From: Clostridium sp. | GTDB lineage: Bacteria > Bacteroidota > Bacteroidia > Bacteroidales > Bacteroidaceae | Direction of reading: 5' to 3' | NCBI GenBank assembly: GCA_023663705.1 | Contig: JAMPGY010000007.1 | Span: forward strand, 1 to 64,000 | DNA length: 64,000 nucleotides | Shown: positions 26,527 to 36,230 of the stretch, one piece after another | Position numbering within the stretch: position 1 is the stretch's first letter | Layout: every line of letters starts with the position of its first letter | Notes under the pieces: generated by a model | Databases searched by the model: none | The model's input: the letters and a program-made list of their open reading frames with translations, nothing else | Told to the model about the DNA's origin: nothing | Position numbers and translations under genes: made by a program

Positions 26527-28035
26527 ATGAGTTTCACTCGACTGGTCAGAACGGCATTCATTCCGCGGCAACGGAAACTGGAACTATATGCCACTCAGGC
26601 CGAAGCACTCCAGACGGAAGTGTTGCACACACTGCTGAGACAAGGCGAACAGACCGAATGGGGAAAGGAGCACAACCTGCACCCTTCACTCCACTGGGAA
26701 CAGTTTGCCCGCCAGACTCCCGTCACCTCCTACGAAGAACTGAAAGGCTATATCGACCGCATGCGACAGGGCGAGAAGAATGTGCTGTGGCCGGGGCAGG
26801 TGCGCTGGTATGCCAAATCATCGGGCACCACCAATGATAAAAGCAAATTCATCCCTGTCAGCCGGCAGGGACTCAAAGATACACACTACGCCGGGGGCAC
26901 GGACGCCGTGGCACTCTACCTGCAAAACAATCCCAAGAGCCGTCTGCTGGACGGACGGGCACTCATCCTGGGAGGCAGCCATGCACCCAACTACAACCTG
27001 CCCGGCAGCCTGGTGGGCGACCTCAGCGCCATCCTGATTGAAAACATCAATCCGCTGGTCAACCTCATCCGTGTGCCCAAAAAGGAGACAGCTCTGCTGA
27101 GCGACTTCGAGCAGAAGCGCGATCGCATCGCCCGCGAAGCCATGGGCAAGAATGTGACCAACCTGAGCGGCGTGCCCTCGTGGATGCTGTCGGTGCTGAC
27201 CCGCGTGATGGAACTGTCCGGCAAGACACATCTGGAAGAGGTGTGGCCCAACCTGGAGGTGTTCTTCCACGGCGGCGTGGCCTTCACCCCCTATCGCGAG
27301 CAATACCACCGGCTTATCACCAGTCCGCACATGCACTACATGGAGACCTATAACGCCAGCGAGGGGTTCTTCGGACTGCAGAACGACCCGGCCGACCCGG
27401 CCATGATGCTGATGATAGACTACGGTGTGTTCTACGAGTTCATCCCCATGGACGAGATGGAGAAAGAGCATCCCGCCGTCGTGCCCCTGTGGGGCGTGGA
27501 GACCGGACGCAACTACGCCATGGTAATCACCACCAGCAGCGGACTGTGGCGCTACATGATTGGCGACACGGTGAAGTTCACTTCCACACGGCCGTATAAA
27601 TTCATCATCACCGGACGCACCAAGTCGTTCATCAACGCCTTTGGCGAAGAACTGATTGTGGACAATGCGGAAAAAGGACTGCAAAGAGCCTGCGAAGCCA
27701 CGGGAGCCAACGTGTTGGAATACACGGCCGCCCCTGTCTTTATGGATGCTAACGGCAAGTGCAGCCACCAATGGGTGATTGAGTTCAACCGCCGTCCGGA
27801 CTCGTTGGAACACTTCACGGACGTTCTGGACAAGGCATTGCAGGAACTCAACTCCGACTACGAGGCCAAGCGCTACAAAGACATCACCCTGCAAAGGCCC
27901 CTGCTGGTGGAAGCCCGCACAGGACTGTTTAACGACTGGCTCAAAAGCAAAGGCAAACTGGGCGGACAGCATAAGGTGCCCCGCCTGAGCAACCAGCGCA
28001 CGCATATCGACGAGCTCCTGGCCATGAACCCATAA
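26527..28035 (+). CDS. GH3 family acyl-acid amido synthetase-like protein
   Basis: A 502-residue adenylate-forming protein of the GH3 family, whose plant members join amino acids to acyl acids such as auxin and jasmonate. The bacterial substrate is unknown. The ATP/AMP-binding motif YAKSSGTTNDKSKFIPV lies at about residues 96-112, and YMIGDTVKFTS with the hinge ITGRTKSFINAFGEEL around 345-375. The start at 26527 follows the promoter. It is the first gene of a three-gene plus-strand operon, with 8 nt to the Ig-like lipoprotein. Confidence 0.88.
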   Translation: MSFTRLVRTAFIPRQRKLELYATQAEALQTEVLHTLLRQGEQTEWGKEHNLHPSLHWEQFARQTPVTSYEELKGYIDRMRQGEKNVLWPGQVRWYAKSSGTTNDKSKFIPVSRQGLKDTHYAGGTDAVALYLQNNPKSRLLDGRALILGGSHAPNYNLPGSLVGDLSAILIENINPLVNLIRVPKKETALLSDFEQKRDRIAREAMGKNVTNLSGVPSWMLSVLTRVMELSGKTHLEEVWPNLEVFFHGGVAFTPYREQYHRLITSPHMHYMETYNASEGFFGLQNDPADPAMMLMIDYGVFYEFIPMDEMEKEHPAVVPLWGVETGRNYAMVITTSSGLWRYMIGDTVKFTSTRPYKFIITGRTKSFINAFGEELIVDNAEKGLQRACEATGANVLEYTAAPVFMDANGKCSHQWVIEFNRRPDSLEHFTDVLDKALQELNSDYEAKRYKDITLQRPLLVEARTGLFNDWLKSKGKLGGQHKVPRLSNQRTHIDELLAMNP

Positions 28036-28043
28036 CGAAAAAC

Positions 28044-29960
28044 ATGCAGAAGAACAGAATCCACACCTGGCTCATCCTGGCTCTCACGCTCACCGCCGTG
28101 GCCTGCGCCAGCATAGGTACGCCCGACGGCGGACCGCGGGACTACACGCCGCCACGCGTGGTAAAGACCCAACCGGCCGACCGCTCCACGGACAATAAGA
28201 CCCGAAAGATACGCATCTCGTTTGACGAATACATCAAGCTGGAGAAAGCCAGCGAAAAGGTGGTGGTGTCGCCCCCACAGATGGAGATGCCCAACATCAG
28301 CGCCGAGGGAAAACACATCCGCGTGGAACTGTTTGACAGCCTGCGCGCCGACATGACGTACACCATCGACTTCTCCGATGCCATCGTGGACAACAACGAG
28401 GGAAACGCCATGGGCAAGTACACCTACTCGTTCTCTACCGGAAAAAACATCGACACGCTGCAGGTGTCGGGCACGGTGCTCAACGCCGAGAATCTGGAAC
28501 CGATAAAAGGCATCCTGGTGGGGCTCTACAGCAATCTGGCTGACAGCGCCTTCACCACCGAACCCATGCTCCGCGTGTCGCGCACCAACGGCAGCGGCAA
28601 GTTCACCATTCAGGGCGTGGCACCGGGCACCTACCGCATCTATGCCCTGCAGGAAGCCGACGGAAACTTCCGCTTCAATCAGAAGAGCGAAGTGATAGCG
28701 TTCGACACCCTGCACATCTCGCCCTCCTGCGGCCCCGATGTGCGCATGGACACCCTGTGGCGCGACTCGCTCCACTTCGACACGGTGAAGACCGTGCACT
28801 ACACCCATTTCTATCCGGACGACATCGTGCTCAGAGCCTTCCTTGAAGACGGACAGGGACGCTACCTGCTGAAGAACGAGCGCCCTCTGCCCAACCGCTT
28901 CACCTTCTATTTCACTGCGCCCGACGACAGCCTGCCCGTCATCGAAGGCTTCAACTTCGATGCCTCCACCGCCTTCATCACCGAGGCCAACGAGCGGAAG
29001 GACACCATTACCTACTGGATACCGGACACAACGGTGGCCTATCTGGATACGCTCCACCTTGCCATCACTTATCGGGAAACGGACACACTGGGATGCCTCG
29101 TGACACGCTGCGACACGCTGGAACTCACCCCGAAAGTAAGCCGTGCCAAGCAGGAGAAGGAACGCCGCGACCGCATGGAACAATGGGAAAAAGAACAGAA
29201 AAAAGCGGCACGCAAGAACGGCAAACCCCTGGTGGCAACCGCCAATCCCTTCGAACACGACATCCTGAAATATCAGTTGAAGCCCACCGGCAGTATGGAT
29301 CCCAACCAGAATGTGACATTCACCTTCAACGAACCGCTGGAACAGGCCGACACCACAGCCATTCACTTCTACATCAAGGTGGACACACTGTGGAACGAGG
29401 CGCCGTTTGTGTTCCGCCCCGTGGAGGGGCATTTGCGCAACTACCGGCTTTATGCCGAGTGGCGCCCCAACGAGACCTACCGGCTGGAAGTGGACAGCGC
29501 GGCATTCCGAAACATCTTCGGCGATGTGAACAACACCTCCAAGGTGGACTTTAAGGTTCGTTCGCTGGACGAATACAGCGCACTGTTTGTCAAACTGCTT
29601 TTGCCCGACACGGGAGCTGTGGTGCAACTGCTCAACAAATCGGACAAGGTGGTGAGCAGCGTGCGCGCCGTGGACAACCGCGCCGACTTCTACTACGTGA
29701 AGCCCGGCGAATACTACCTGCGCCTGTTTATCGACCGCAACGGCGACGGCGTGTGGAACACCGGAAGCTATGCCGACGGACAACAGCCCGAGGAGGTATT
29801 CTACTTCCCCCGACCGATGGTGCTGCGCGCCAAGTGGGAGGTGGAGCAGGACTGGGACGTGCGAGGCATCCCCCTGGTGAAACAGAAGCCGCCGGCCATC
29901 ACCAAACAAAAGCCGGACAAAGAGAAGAAAACCGGACAACGCAACTCGAACAGATACTAA
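28044..29960 (+). CDS. Ig-like domain lipoprotein
   Basis: A 638-residue predicted lipoprotein. The signal ends in LTAVACAS with lipidated C21. Residues about 35-135 form an SbsA-type Ig-like domain (RVVKTQPADRST to TYTIDFSD). They are followed by a carboxypeptidase-regulatory-like beta domain (VSGTVLNAENLEPI, about 148-200), further beta-rich regions, and a basic tail rich in K and Q. A short charged helix near 375-395 separates two halves. Such proteins are common in Bacteroidetes envelopes and their role is unknown. Its neighbours (GH3 and DUF3108) give no clear pathway. Confidence 0.85.
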   Translation: MQKNRIHTWLILALTLTAVACASIGTPDGGPRDYTPPRVVKTQPADRSTDNKTRKIRISFDEYIKLEKASEKVVVSPPQMEMPNISAEGKHIRVELFDSLRADMTYTIDFSDAIVDNNEGNAMGKYTYSFSTGKNIDTLQVSGTVLNAENLEPIKGILVGLYSNLADSAFTTEPMLRVSRTNGSGKFTIQGVAPGTYRIYALQEADGNFRFNQKSEVIAFDTLHISPSCGPDVRMDTLWRDSLHFDTVKTVHYTHFYPDDIVLRAFLEDGQGRYLLKNERPLPNRFTFYFTAPDDSLPVIEGFNFDASTAFITEANERKDTITYWIPDTTVAYLDTLHLAITYRETDTLGCLVTRCDTLELTPKVSRAKQEKERRDRMEQWEKEQKKAARKNGKPLVATANPFEHDILKYQLKPTGSMDPNQNVTFTFNEPLEQADTTAIHFYIKVDTLWNEAPFVFRPVEGHLRNYRLYAEWRPNETYRLEVDSAAFRNIFGDVNNTSKVDFKVRSLDEYSALFVKLLLPDTGAVVQLLNKSDKVVSSVRAVDNRADFYYVKPGEYYLRLFIDRNGDGVWNTGSYADGQQPEEVFYFPRPMVLRAKWEVEQDWDVRGIPLVKQKPPAITKQKPDKEKKTGQRNSNRY

Positions 29961-29972
29961 AGACCAACCGCC

Positions 29973-30791
29973 ATGAAGAGAATCATCCTGCTGAGCATGA
30001 TGCTCATCCAGTTCTGCACCGGGCAAGTCGGCCTACGTGCCCAGTGCACCAGTCCCAACACAGCCTTTCTCTCCGGAGAGACGCTGTCCTACGATTTGTA
30101 CTTCAACTGGAAATTCATCTGGCTCAAAGCCGGGACGGCTGCCATGAACATCACCCGCACGGTGTATCAGGGCGAACCCGCCTACCGCTGCAACCTGACC
30201 ACCCGGGGCAGCAAACGCGCCGACAAGTTCTTCATCATGCGCGACACGCTGGAGAGCATCGTCAGTGAGGAACTCTCGCCGCTCTACTATCGCAAGGGTG
30301 CTCTCGAAGGGAAACGCTATCACGTGGATCAGGCCTGGTACAGCTACCCCGACGGAGTGAGCCACATTCGCCAGCGCTATCTGAACCACCACGGCAACGT
30401 GAGCGAGCACCAGCGCCGCAGCAACGTGTGCATCTACGACATGCTGAGCATGATGCTACGCGCGCGTTCGTTCAACGGCGATGACTTCCGCGAAGGACAG
30501 AAAATCAACTTCCCCATGGCCGATGGCGGAAAGGTGGAGGAACAGACCCTTATCTACAGGGGCAAGAAAAACTTCAAGATGGAAAACGCCAAAGTCACCT
30601 ACCGCTGTCTGGTGTTCTCCTTTGTGGAATACGAGAACAAAAAGGAAAAAGAGGTCATCACCTTCTACATCAGCGACGACGCCAACCATCTGCCCGTGCG
30701 ACTGGACATGTATCTCAACTTCGGATGTGCCAAGGCCTTCCTCACCGGAACACGCGGCCTGCGCAACCCGCAGACAGCCATCATCAAATAG
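29973..30791 (+). CDS. DUF3108 domain-containing protein
   Basis: A 272-residue exported protein with a cleavable signal peptide (about 1-24, ending VGLRAQ). The body matches DUF3108: LSYDLYFNWKFIWLKAGTA (about 38-56) and PVRLDMYLNFG near the C-terminus, with many beta strands. The family is periplasmic or outer-membrane associated and of unknown function. It starts 12 nt after the Ig-like lipoprotein, so they are probably co-transcribed. Confidence 0.85.
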   Translation: MKRIILLSMMLIQFCTGQVGLRAQCTSPNTAFLSGETLSYDLYFNWKFIWLKAGTAAMNITRTVYQGEPAYRCNLTTRGSKRADKFFIMRDTLESIVSEELSPLYYRKGALEGKRYHVDQAWYSYPDGVSHIRQRYLNHHGNVSEHQRRSNVCIYDMLSMMLRARSFNGDDFREGQKINFPMADGGKVEEQTLIYRGKKNFKMENAKVTYRCLVFSFVEYENKKEKEVITFYISDDANHLPVRLDMYLNFGCAKAFLTGTRGLRNPQTAIIK

Positions 30792-30850
30792 CCCCGGAGG
30801 AGTGCCGCCGAAGCATTCCTTTGAGAGGCCGCGCAACTCGAATCCGGTTC

Positions 30851-31459
30851 CTACTCCGCCGCCTGTCCGTCTTTATTCCGATGCGCCTGCGAGCGCACAC
30901 GGCTCAAACTTTCGGGTGTCATGAGCAGATAGGAGGCTATGTCGTTCACCGAAGCCCGGCAGGCCACCGTAGGAAACTCACGCAGGAAACGCCCGTAGCG
31001 TTCGGTCACCGATTCGAAACGCCATGAATCCGCCTTGCGCTGATGAAGAATGAGGTTTTCCTCCAGAAAGCACCGCAACCAATCGGCCAGACCGGCATGG
31101 GCGCGTCCCGCATCCACCAGGCGACCGTAGGGCAACAGCCACAGCTCGCACGGTTCCAAAGCCTCCATCACCAGTGCCGAGGGTTTGCAGCGGAACACGC
31201 TCTCCACACAATAAGCAAACTGTCCCTCGATGGTGAAGTGCTCCGTTATCTCCCGCCCGTTCTTATAGTAATACTGACGCAACAAACCGCTACGCACAAA
31301 GACCAGATGACGGCACACCTGCCCCTCGCCCACCACGCGCTCGCGCTTCTTCACCCGCCGGCACTCGAGCAACGATGACAACACGCGCTCCTCTTCGGCT
31401 GTGACACGGCCGAAGAGAGCAGCCAGTTGGCGGGTTATAGTCTGAGTTTGGTCTTCCAT
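30851..31459 (-). CDS. Crp/Fnr family transcriptional regulator
   Basis: A 202-residue regulator. Residues about 25-120 form a cyclic-nucleotide-binding jelly roll (VGEGQVCRHLVFVRSGLLRQY), and the C-terminal winged helix-turn-helix appears as SVNDIASYLLMTPESLSRVR (about 167-186). No CxxC cluster is visible, so it is not a classical Fnr oxygen sensor; the effector is unknown. I chose the ATG at 31459. The earlier ATG at 31498 overlaps the U32 gene and adds a poor leader. The gene lies 35 nt after U32 and converges on the DUF3108 gene. Confidence 0.87.
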   Translation of the reverse strand: MEDQTQTITRQLAALFGRVTAEEERVLSSLLECRRVKKRERVVGEGQVCRHLVFVRSGLLRQYYYKNGREITEHFTIEGQFAYCVESVFRCKPSALVMEALEPCELWLLPYGRLVDAGRAHAGLADWLRCFLEENLILHQRKADSWRFESVTERYGRFLREFPTVACRASVNDIASYLLMTPESLSRVRSQAHRNKDGQAAE

Positions 31460-31494
31460 GGTGAGGGGATTGCCGATACTGACGTGCCTGCCTG

Positions 31495-32748
31495 TCAACG
31501 GACGTCCGTGTTCGCAGGCACCAGTTTGTAGAGCTTATCGCTGGGACGAATCTTGCCCGGCACCTTGAAAGAGATGTGCATGCCCTTGAGGGCGGTGTCT
31601 ATCGGACGGAGCTCGTAGCGGATTTCCTCGGCCGTGAGAAACATGGCCCCTGTGGTGGGTCCCGTGATGAGCAGCTTGTCGCCTACGTTCAGTTCGGAAG
31701 CCTCCACCACAAACTCGGCCACACCGATGTTGGAGAAATACTTCACGCCCTTGCCCACGTAGACCTTCTTCTCGGTGGCTGCCGAACCGTAGTTGCGCGT
31801 CCATTCGCCCAAGAACTGTCCCTGGTAATAACCGTCCCAGAAGCCCCGGTTGAACACGCGGGCCAACCGTTCGTCCCATTCGTCCTTACGCTCCTCGGTG
31901 AACGTACCGTCCAGCACGCTCTGGATGGCCTCGCGGTAGCAACTCACCACGGTGTGGACATATTCGGGGCCACGCGCACGCCCCTCAATCTTGAACACGC
32001 GTACACCGGCCTTCATCATCTGGTCGATGAAACGGATGGTCTTCAAGTCCTTGGGACTCATGATGTACTTGTTGTCCACCTCCAGTTCTATTCCCGTCTC
32101 GCGGTCGCGCACATCATAACTGCGGCGGCACAACTGCATGCAGGCTCCCCGGTTGGCCGAACGGCCGGTGTTGTTCAGGCTCAGATAACACTTACCGCTC
32201 ACGGCCATGCACAACGCTCCGTGACAGAACATCTCGATGCGCACGGGCTGTCCCGAAGGACCGCAGATGTTCTCCTCCTCAATAGCCCGGTATATCCCGG
32301 CCACCTGCTGCATGTTCAACTCACGCGCCAGCACCACCACATCGGCAAAACGGGCATAGAAGCGGAGCGCCTCCACATTGCTGATGTTGAGTTGCGTGGA
32401 CAGATGAACTTCCTGACCGATGCGGTTGCAATAATCCATCACGGAGATGTCCGATGCAATGACGGCCGACAAGCGCGCCTCGCGGGCTGCATCGAGAATC
32501 TCGCGCATCAGAGGCAAGTCCTCATCGTAGATAATAGTGTTTACGGTCAGGTAGCTCTTCACCCCCTTTTCGGCACAGGTCTCGGCCATCCGTTTCAGGT
32601 CGTTGATGGTGAACGTGCTGGCCGAATGCGCCCTCATGTTCAGATTCTCAATACCGAAATATATAGAGTCCGCTCCGGCCTGCAGGGCTGCCGCCAACGA
32701 TTCGGGCGACCCCACGGGAGCCATTATCTCAAAGTCCTCTCTCTTCAT
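31495..32748 (-). CDS. peptidase U32 family protein
   Basis: A 417-residue protein of the U32 family. Several members are RNA-modification factors (RlhA for 23S rRNA, TrhP for tRNA wobble hydroxylation) and not peptidases. The N-terminal TIM-barrel-like part begins EIMAPVGSPESLAAALQAGA, and the conserved cysteine-containing segment GACMQLCRRSY is near residue 222. Prephenate-dependent tRNA hydroxylation (TrhP-like) is the likeliest role but is inference. The start at 32748 lies just downstream of a minus-7 box; the ATG at 32772 would fall inside that box. Confidence 0.87.
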   Translation of the reverse strand: MKREDFEIMAPVGSPESLAAALQAGADSIYFGIENLNMRAHSASTFTINDLKRMAETCAEKGVKSYLTVNTIIYDEDLPLMREILDAAREARLSAVIASDISVMDYCNRIGQEVHLSTQLNISNVEALRFYARFADVVVLARELNMQQVAGIYRAIEEENICGPSGQPVRIEMFCHGALCMAVSGKCYLSLNNTGRSANRGACMQLCRRSYDVRDRETGIELEVDNKYIMSPKDLKTIRFIDQMMKAGVRVFKIEGRARGPEYVHTVVSCYREAIQSVLDGTFTEERKDEWDERLARVFNRGFWDGYYQGQFLGEWTRNYGSAATEKKVYVGKGVKYFSNIGVAEFVVEASELNVGDKLLITGPTTGAMFLTAEEIRYELRPIDTALKGMHISFKVPGKIRPSDKLYKLVPANTDVR

Positions 32749-32769
32749 AGTGTTGCTGATTATCGGGCA

Positions 32770-32777
32770 CAAAGGTA
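32770..32777 (-). promoter_or_regulatory. minus-7 box of the U32 gene
   Basis: Reads TACCTTTG on the minus strand (TAnnTTTG), about 21 nt before the U32 ATG at 32748. It decides the start of that gene. Confidence 0.55.
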
Positions 32778-32827
32778 CAAAAAAAAGGACTCACCCCACA
32801 CATCGGAAAGACGAAACCGGACGCTGC

Positions 32828-33052
32828 TCACCTGGAGTCGTCCCCGGAAGGCATGCACAGGCCGGCCAGGATGGTGAGGAAACCACACAGCACCACCACC
32901 GGCGCCACCCCGATGCGCCTCACACTGAATATATCGGGACAGAAGGCCTCGTCTGTCGTGCCTTCACCACACATCAACAGGAAACCGGACAGGAGGAGCA
33001 CATAGCCCAATGCCAGCAGCCGGTAGTTGCGCTTGTCGTACAATGTCTTCAT
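32828..33052 (-). CDS. DUF3098 small membrane protein
   Basis: A 74-residue protein with two membrane segments (about 9-25 and 48-66) separated by FCPDIFSVRRIGVAP. That hinge and the overall size match DUF3098, a Bacteroidetes family often placed beside ftsX. Here it follows the DUF2723 gene by 17 nt. I chose the ATG at 33052. The longer in-frame frame to 33214 overlaps the DUF2723 coding region. The function is unknown. Confidence 0.82.
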   Translation of the reverse strand: MKTLYDKRNYRLLALGYVLLLSGFLLMCGEGTTDEAFCPDIFSVRRIGVAPVVVLCGFLTILAGLCMPSGDDSR

Positions 33053-33069
33053 AAGCGTTTGTTCTTTTC

Positions 33070-36000
33070 TTAATGTTCCGTTAGTAACTTCTCGGCCAAA
33101 GCAGCCACCGCCTCCGCTTTTTCCTCCTCGCCGGCCTGCACCAGTTCTCTGTAAAGGATCAGCACGCAATGCTGGAGGTGGACGGCCATGCCACGGCTCT
33201 GATAGTCGAGCCACACCTCCCGGTGATCTATCCCGCCGAAACGGAACTTGTTCATCACATTGTCGTAGAGGCGATCCACATCGGTCGTCACACCGGTCTG
33301 CCGCGTGTCATACGGCACAATGCGTGAGGCCATCCCCTCGTTCACCAGATGATTGTTGAGGTCGAGATACTCATCTATGCGCAGGGTGTTGGCCACATAC
33401 AAGGGGCGCTCCCAATTGCACTGACCGATCAGGTCGAGCAAGACGATACCTGTCTTGAGCAGGTAGTTGCGGTCGGTGAGACGGACCACCATCGTGTCGG
33501 GCAATTCGCCATCGGGAGGCAATGCCATGCCCGACCGCCGCACGGCTTCCCGATCCACCCGGAAATGTATCTCATCCGTGGGTATACAGCGCATCTCCTC
33601 ATCGTCCGATGTGAGCCAGTAGCGCACGATATTGTCCCACTCCCACGGATCCTCGCCCACGGGACAGGAACCGGGATGCTCGGCATAGAGACGTTCTATT
33701 TCTTCCTTAATGCGCACCGGACGGCCGTCCGCCGTGTAGCGGACAACCGGATTTACGGCCACGGCATCGTTCACACCGTCGCGATAAGCAGACTTGGGCA
33801 ACGACAAGGGCAGAGCGGGAGACCGGCGGACGGGGCGCCTCATCTGATCCACATACCAGGCACCGGTGAGATACATCAGGTTGCACACCCTCACGTCGGT
33901 GCGCACACCTTCCACCTCCACCCCATACCACAAAGGGAACGTCTCGTTGTCTCCATTGACAAAGATTACCGGATTTCCCTCGTCCTGCAACGAATGGAGG
34001 TAGTTCATCCCCATGTCGCGGCACACCTGCCGCCCGCTCCGGTCGTGGTCGTCCCACGTCTGACTCACCATCTGCAAGGGTACGGCCAGCGACAGCAACA
34101 GAGCTGCGGGCACAGCACGCGACGGGCGCATCAGACGCTGCAAGGCCGATGCCAAAGCCGCCATTCCCATGCCCACCCAGATGGAAAAGGCGTAGAACGA
34201 ACCGGCGTAGGCATAGTCACGCTCGCGGGGTTCCAGGGGTTTCTGGTTCAGATAGAACACGATGGCCAGTCCGGTCATCAGAAAGAGCCACATCACCACA
34301 AAGCCCTGTTGCCGTCCACGTGAGCCACGCCCCGTCTGCCACATCACACCCAACAGCCCCAACACCAGCGGAAGGCCGTAGAACACGTTGCGACCGGCAT
34401 CGGGTGCTGCTCCCTCGGATACAACCGCCCGGTCCCCCAAACGGAACCGGTCTATCGGGGAGATGCCCGTGAGCCAATTACCGTGTTCCGGTCCGCCCCG
34501 ACCGGGCACATCGTCCTGCCTACCCACAAAATTCCACAAAAAGTACCTCCAATACATATACCCCACCTGATAGCTCAGGAAGAACCGCAGATTGTCCCAT
34601 GCTGTGGGAATCACCACACTCCGTCTTTCCCCCGTAGGCTCATCGATATAGGTCACCGTCCGGCCTTTCATATCGCCCACCCACTGCCGATAGATTTCTG
34701 CATGGTCGGCCGAGTGCATACGGGGAAACCACACGCACGTCTCCGGTTGATAGAGCGGTTCCGCCTTGTTCCCGCACCGCAGATAGCGGGGTTCGCCCCC
34801 ATTCTCGTCGGCATCGGCACGCCGATACACGGGTTCGCCTTCCTGCAGGGCATAAGTAATGTAGCCGCCATTCTGCCGGCGCAGGCGGGGCGAAGCGAAA
34901 GTGTGACCGTACAACAGGGGAACCGACCCGTATTGTTCACGCCCCAGGTAATCACGCAGGGCAAACGGATCCTCGGGCGACTGCTGATCCATGGGTGGAT
35001 TGGCAGCCGAACGAATGAGAATGAGCGCATAAGAGGAATAGCCCGTGACCAGCATCAACAGACAGAAAGCCAACGTGCGCACCGCGCTCCACAGCGATTC
35101 CTGTCCGATGTGGCGCAACCGGCGGAAAAGCCACAGACCGGAGGCGGAAGCCAGCAGAGTGAAGACAACCGTTGCTATCCAGCCGCCCTGCAGGGTGACG
35201 CCCAACAACAGAGCGGCACACAACAGAGCCGCCGACAAGCGGCCGGCACTGCGGGCACGGCAACTCTCCACCACCAGCCACAGAAGAGCGGCCGACAACA
35301 GAACCGCATAAACGGCAATCCCCGCATTATAAGGCATGCCAAGCGCATTTACCGCCAGCAGTTCGAACTGTGCGGCCACCTTCATGATGCCCGGCACAAT
35401 ACCGTAAAGCACAACGGCGATTACCCCGAACGAGGCGGCCAATGCGAACATCACACCCCGTGGACGGGGACGGGCGGCCAAACGGTAATACATCACCAGA
35501 GCCACAGCCGGAATACATAGCAGGCCCAGCAGATGCACACCCACAGACAAACCGATGACATAAGCCAACAGCACAAGCCACCGTCCGCTACAAGCCTTGC
35601 AGGCCTCACTCTCCCACCGGAGTATCAGCCAGAATGTGACCGCCGTGAGGAAAGAGGAGAAAGCATATACCTCTGCCTCCACCGCCGAAAACCAAAAGGT
35701 ATCAGTGAAGGCATACGTCAGTGCACCCGTGAATCCGCATCCCATCACCACAATCCGCCGCCACACACTGTCGACTCCTGGACACAGCCGGCCGGTGAGA
35801 TGGGTAACCGTCCAGAAAAGAAACATGATGCAACCGCCACTCAGCAACGCGCTCATCACATTGATGCAATAGGCCACCTTGTCCGGCGAGGGCGCGAAAT
35901 GGGAGAACAAATTGCCCAGCAGCATGAAAAAAGGCGCACCGGGCGGATGCCCCACCTCCAGGCGGGAAGCGGCAAGAATAAACTCGGGGCAATCCCAGAA

Positions 36001-36096
36001 ACTGGCCGAAGGTTCGGCCGTAGTCACATACACAGCGGAAGCCACCACAAAGCAGATCCAGCCGCAAAGACGATTGAGCGTTTGATAACGTAGCAT
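33070..36096 (-). CDS. DUF2723 family membrane protein (PMT-like)
   Basis: A 1008-residue inner-membrane protein. The N-terminal domain (about 1-200) matches DUF2723: TAEPSASFWDCPEFILAASR and VGHPPGAPFFMLLGN, with acidic residues on the first loop as in protein O-mannosyltransferases and other GT-C enzymes. About a dozen membrane segments follow, then a soluble C-terminal region (about 680-1008). Related Bacteroidetes genes are annotated as protein O-mannosyltransferase-like, and a role in protein O-glycosylation is plausible but unproven here. The start at 36096 follows a minus-7 box; the upstream frame to 36183 has no credible N-terminus. Confidence 0.85.
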   Translation of the reverse strand: MLRYQTLNRLCGWICFVVASAVYVTTAEPSASFWDCPEFILAASRLEVGHPPGAPFFMLLGNLFSHFAPSPDKVAYCINVMSALLSGGCIMFLFWTVTHLTGRLCPGVDSVWRRIVVMGCGFTGALTYAFTDTFWFSAVEAEVYAFSSFLTAVTFWLILRWESEACKACSGRWLVLLAYVIGLSVGVHLLGLLCIPAVALVMYYRLAARPRPRGVMFALAASFGVIAVVLYGIVPGIMKVAAQFELLAVNALGMPYNAGIAVYAVLLSAALLWLVVESCRARSAGRLSAALLCAALLLGVTLQGGWIATVVFTLLASASGLWLFRRLRHIGQESLWSAVRTLAFCLLMLVTGYSSYALILIRSAANPPMDQQSPEDPFALRDYLGREQYGSVPLLYGHTFASPRLRRQNGGYITYALQEGEPVYRRADADENGGEPRYLRCGNKAEPLYQPETCVWFPRMHSADHAEIYRQWVGDMKGRTVTYIDEPTGERRSVVIPTAWDNLRFFLSYQVGYMYWRYFLWNFVGRQDDVPGRGGPEHGNWLTGISPIDRFRLGDRAVVSEGAAPDAGRNVFYGLPLVLGLLGVMWQTGRGSRGRQQGFVVMWLFLMTGLAIVFYLNQKPLEPRERDYAYAGSFYAFSIWVGMGMAALASALQRLMRPSRAVPAALLLSLAVPLQMVSQTWDDHDRSGRQVCRDMGMNYLHSLQDEGNPVIFVNGDNETFPLWYGVEVEGVRTDVRVCNLMYLTGAWYVDQMRRPVRRSPALPLSLPKSAYRDGVNDAVAVNPVVRYTADGRPVRIKEEIERLYAEHPGSCPVGEDPWEWDNIVRYWLTSDDEEMRCIPTDEIHFRVDREAVRRSGMALPPDGELPDTMVVRLTDRNYLLKTGIVLLDLIGQCNWERPLYVANTLRIDEYLDLNNHLVNEGMASRIVPYDTRQTGVTTDVDRLYDNVMNKFRFGGIDHREVWLDYQSRGMAVHLQHCVLILYRELVQAGEEEKAEAVAALAEKLLTEH

Positions 36097-36121
36097 ACTT
36101 TTGTCCTTTGGATTCGGAGGA

Positions 36122-36129
36122 CAAAGGTA
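36122..36129 (-). promoter_or_regulatory. minus-7 box of the DUF2723 gene
   Basis: Reads TACCTTTG on the minus strand, 25 nt before the ATG at 36096, and supports that start. Confidence 0.55.
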
Positions 36130-36230
36130 GGGGCTTCCGGCCGATGGCGAAAGAAACGGATGCGGACATTCGCCTGCCGTCAAAACACAGAATTACAAGT
36201 TTATTATCAGACCTTTAAATGACACGGCCT

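Noticed and set aside
27873..30026. 717-residue minus-strand open frame
   Set aside because: It is the antisense shadow of the GH3 and Ig-like lipoprotein genes, is histidine/valine-rich in the way such shadows are, and has no recognisable domain.
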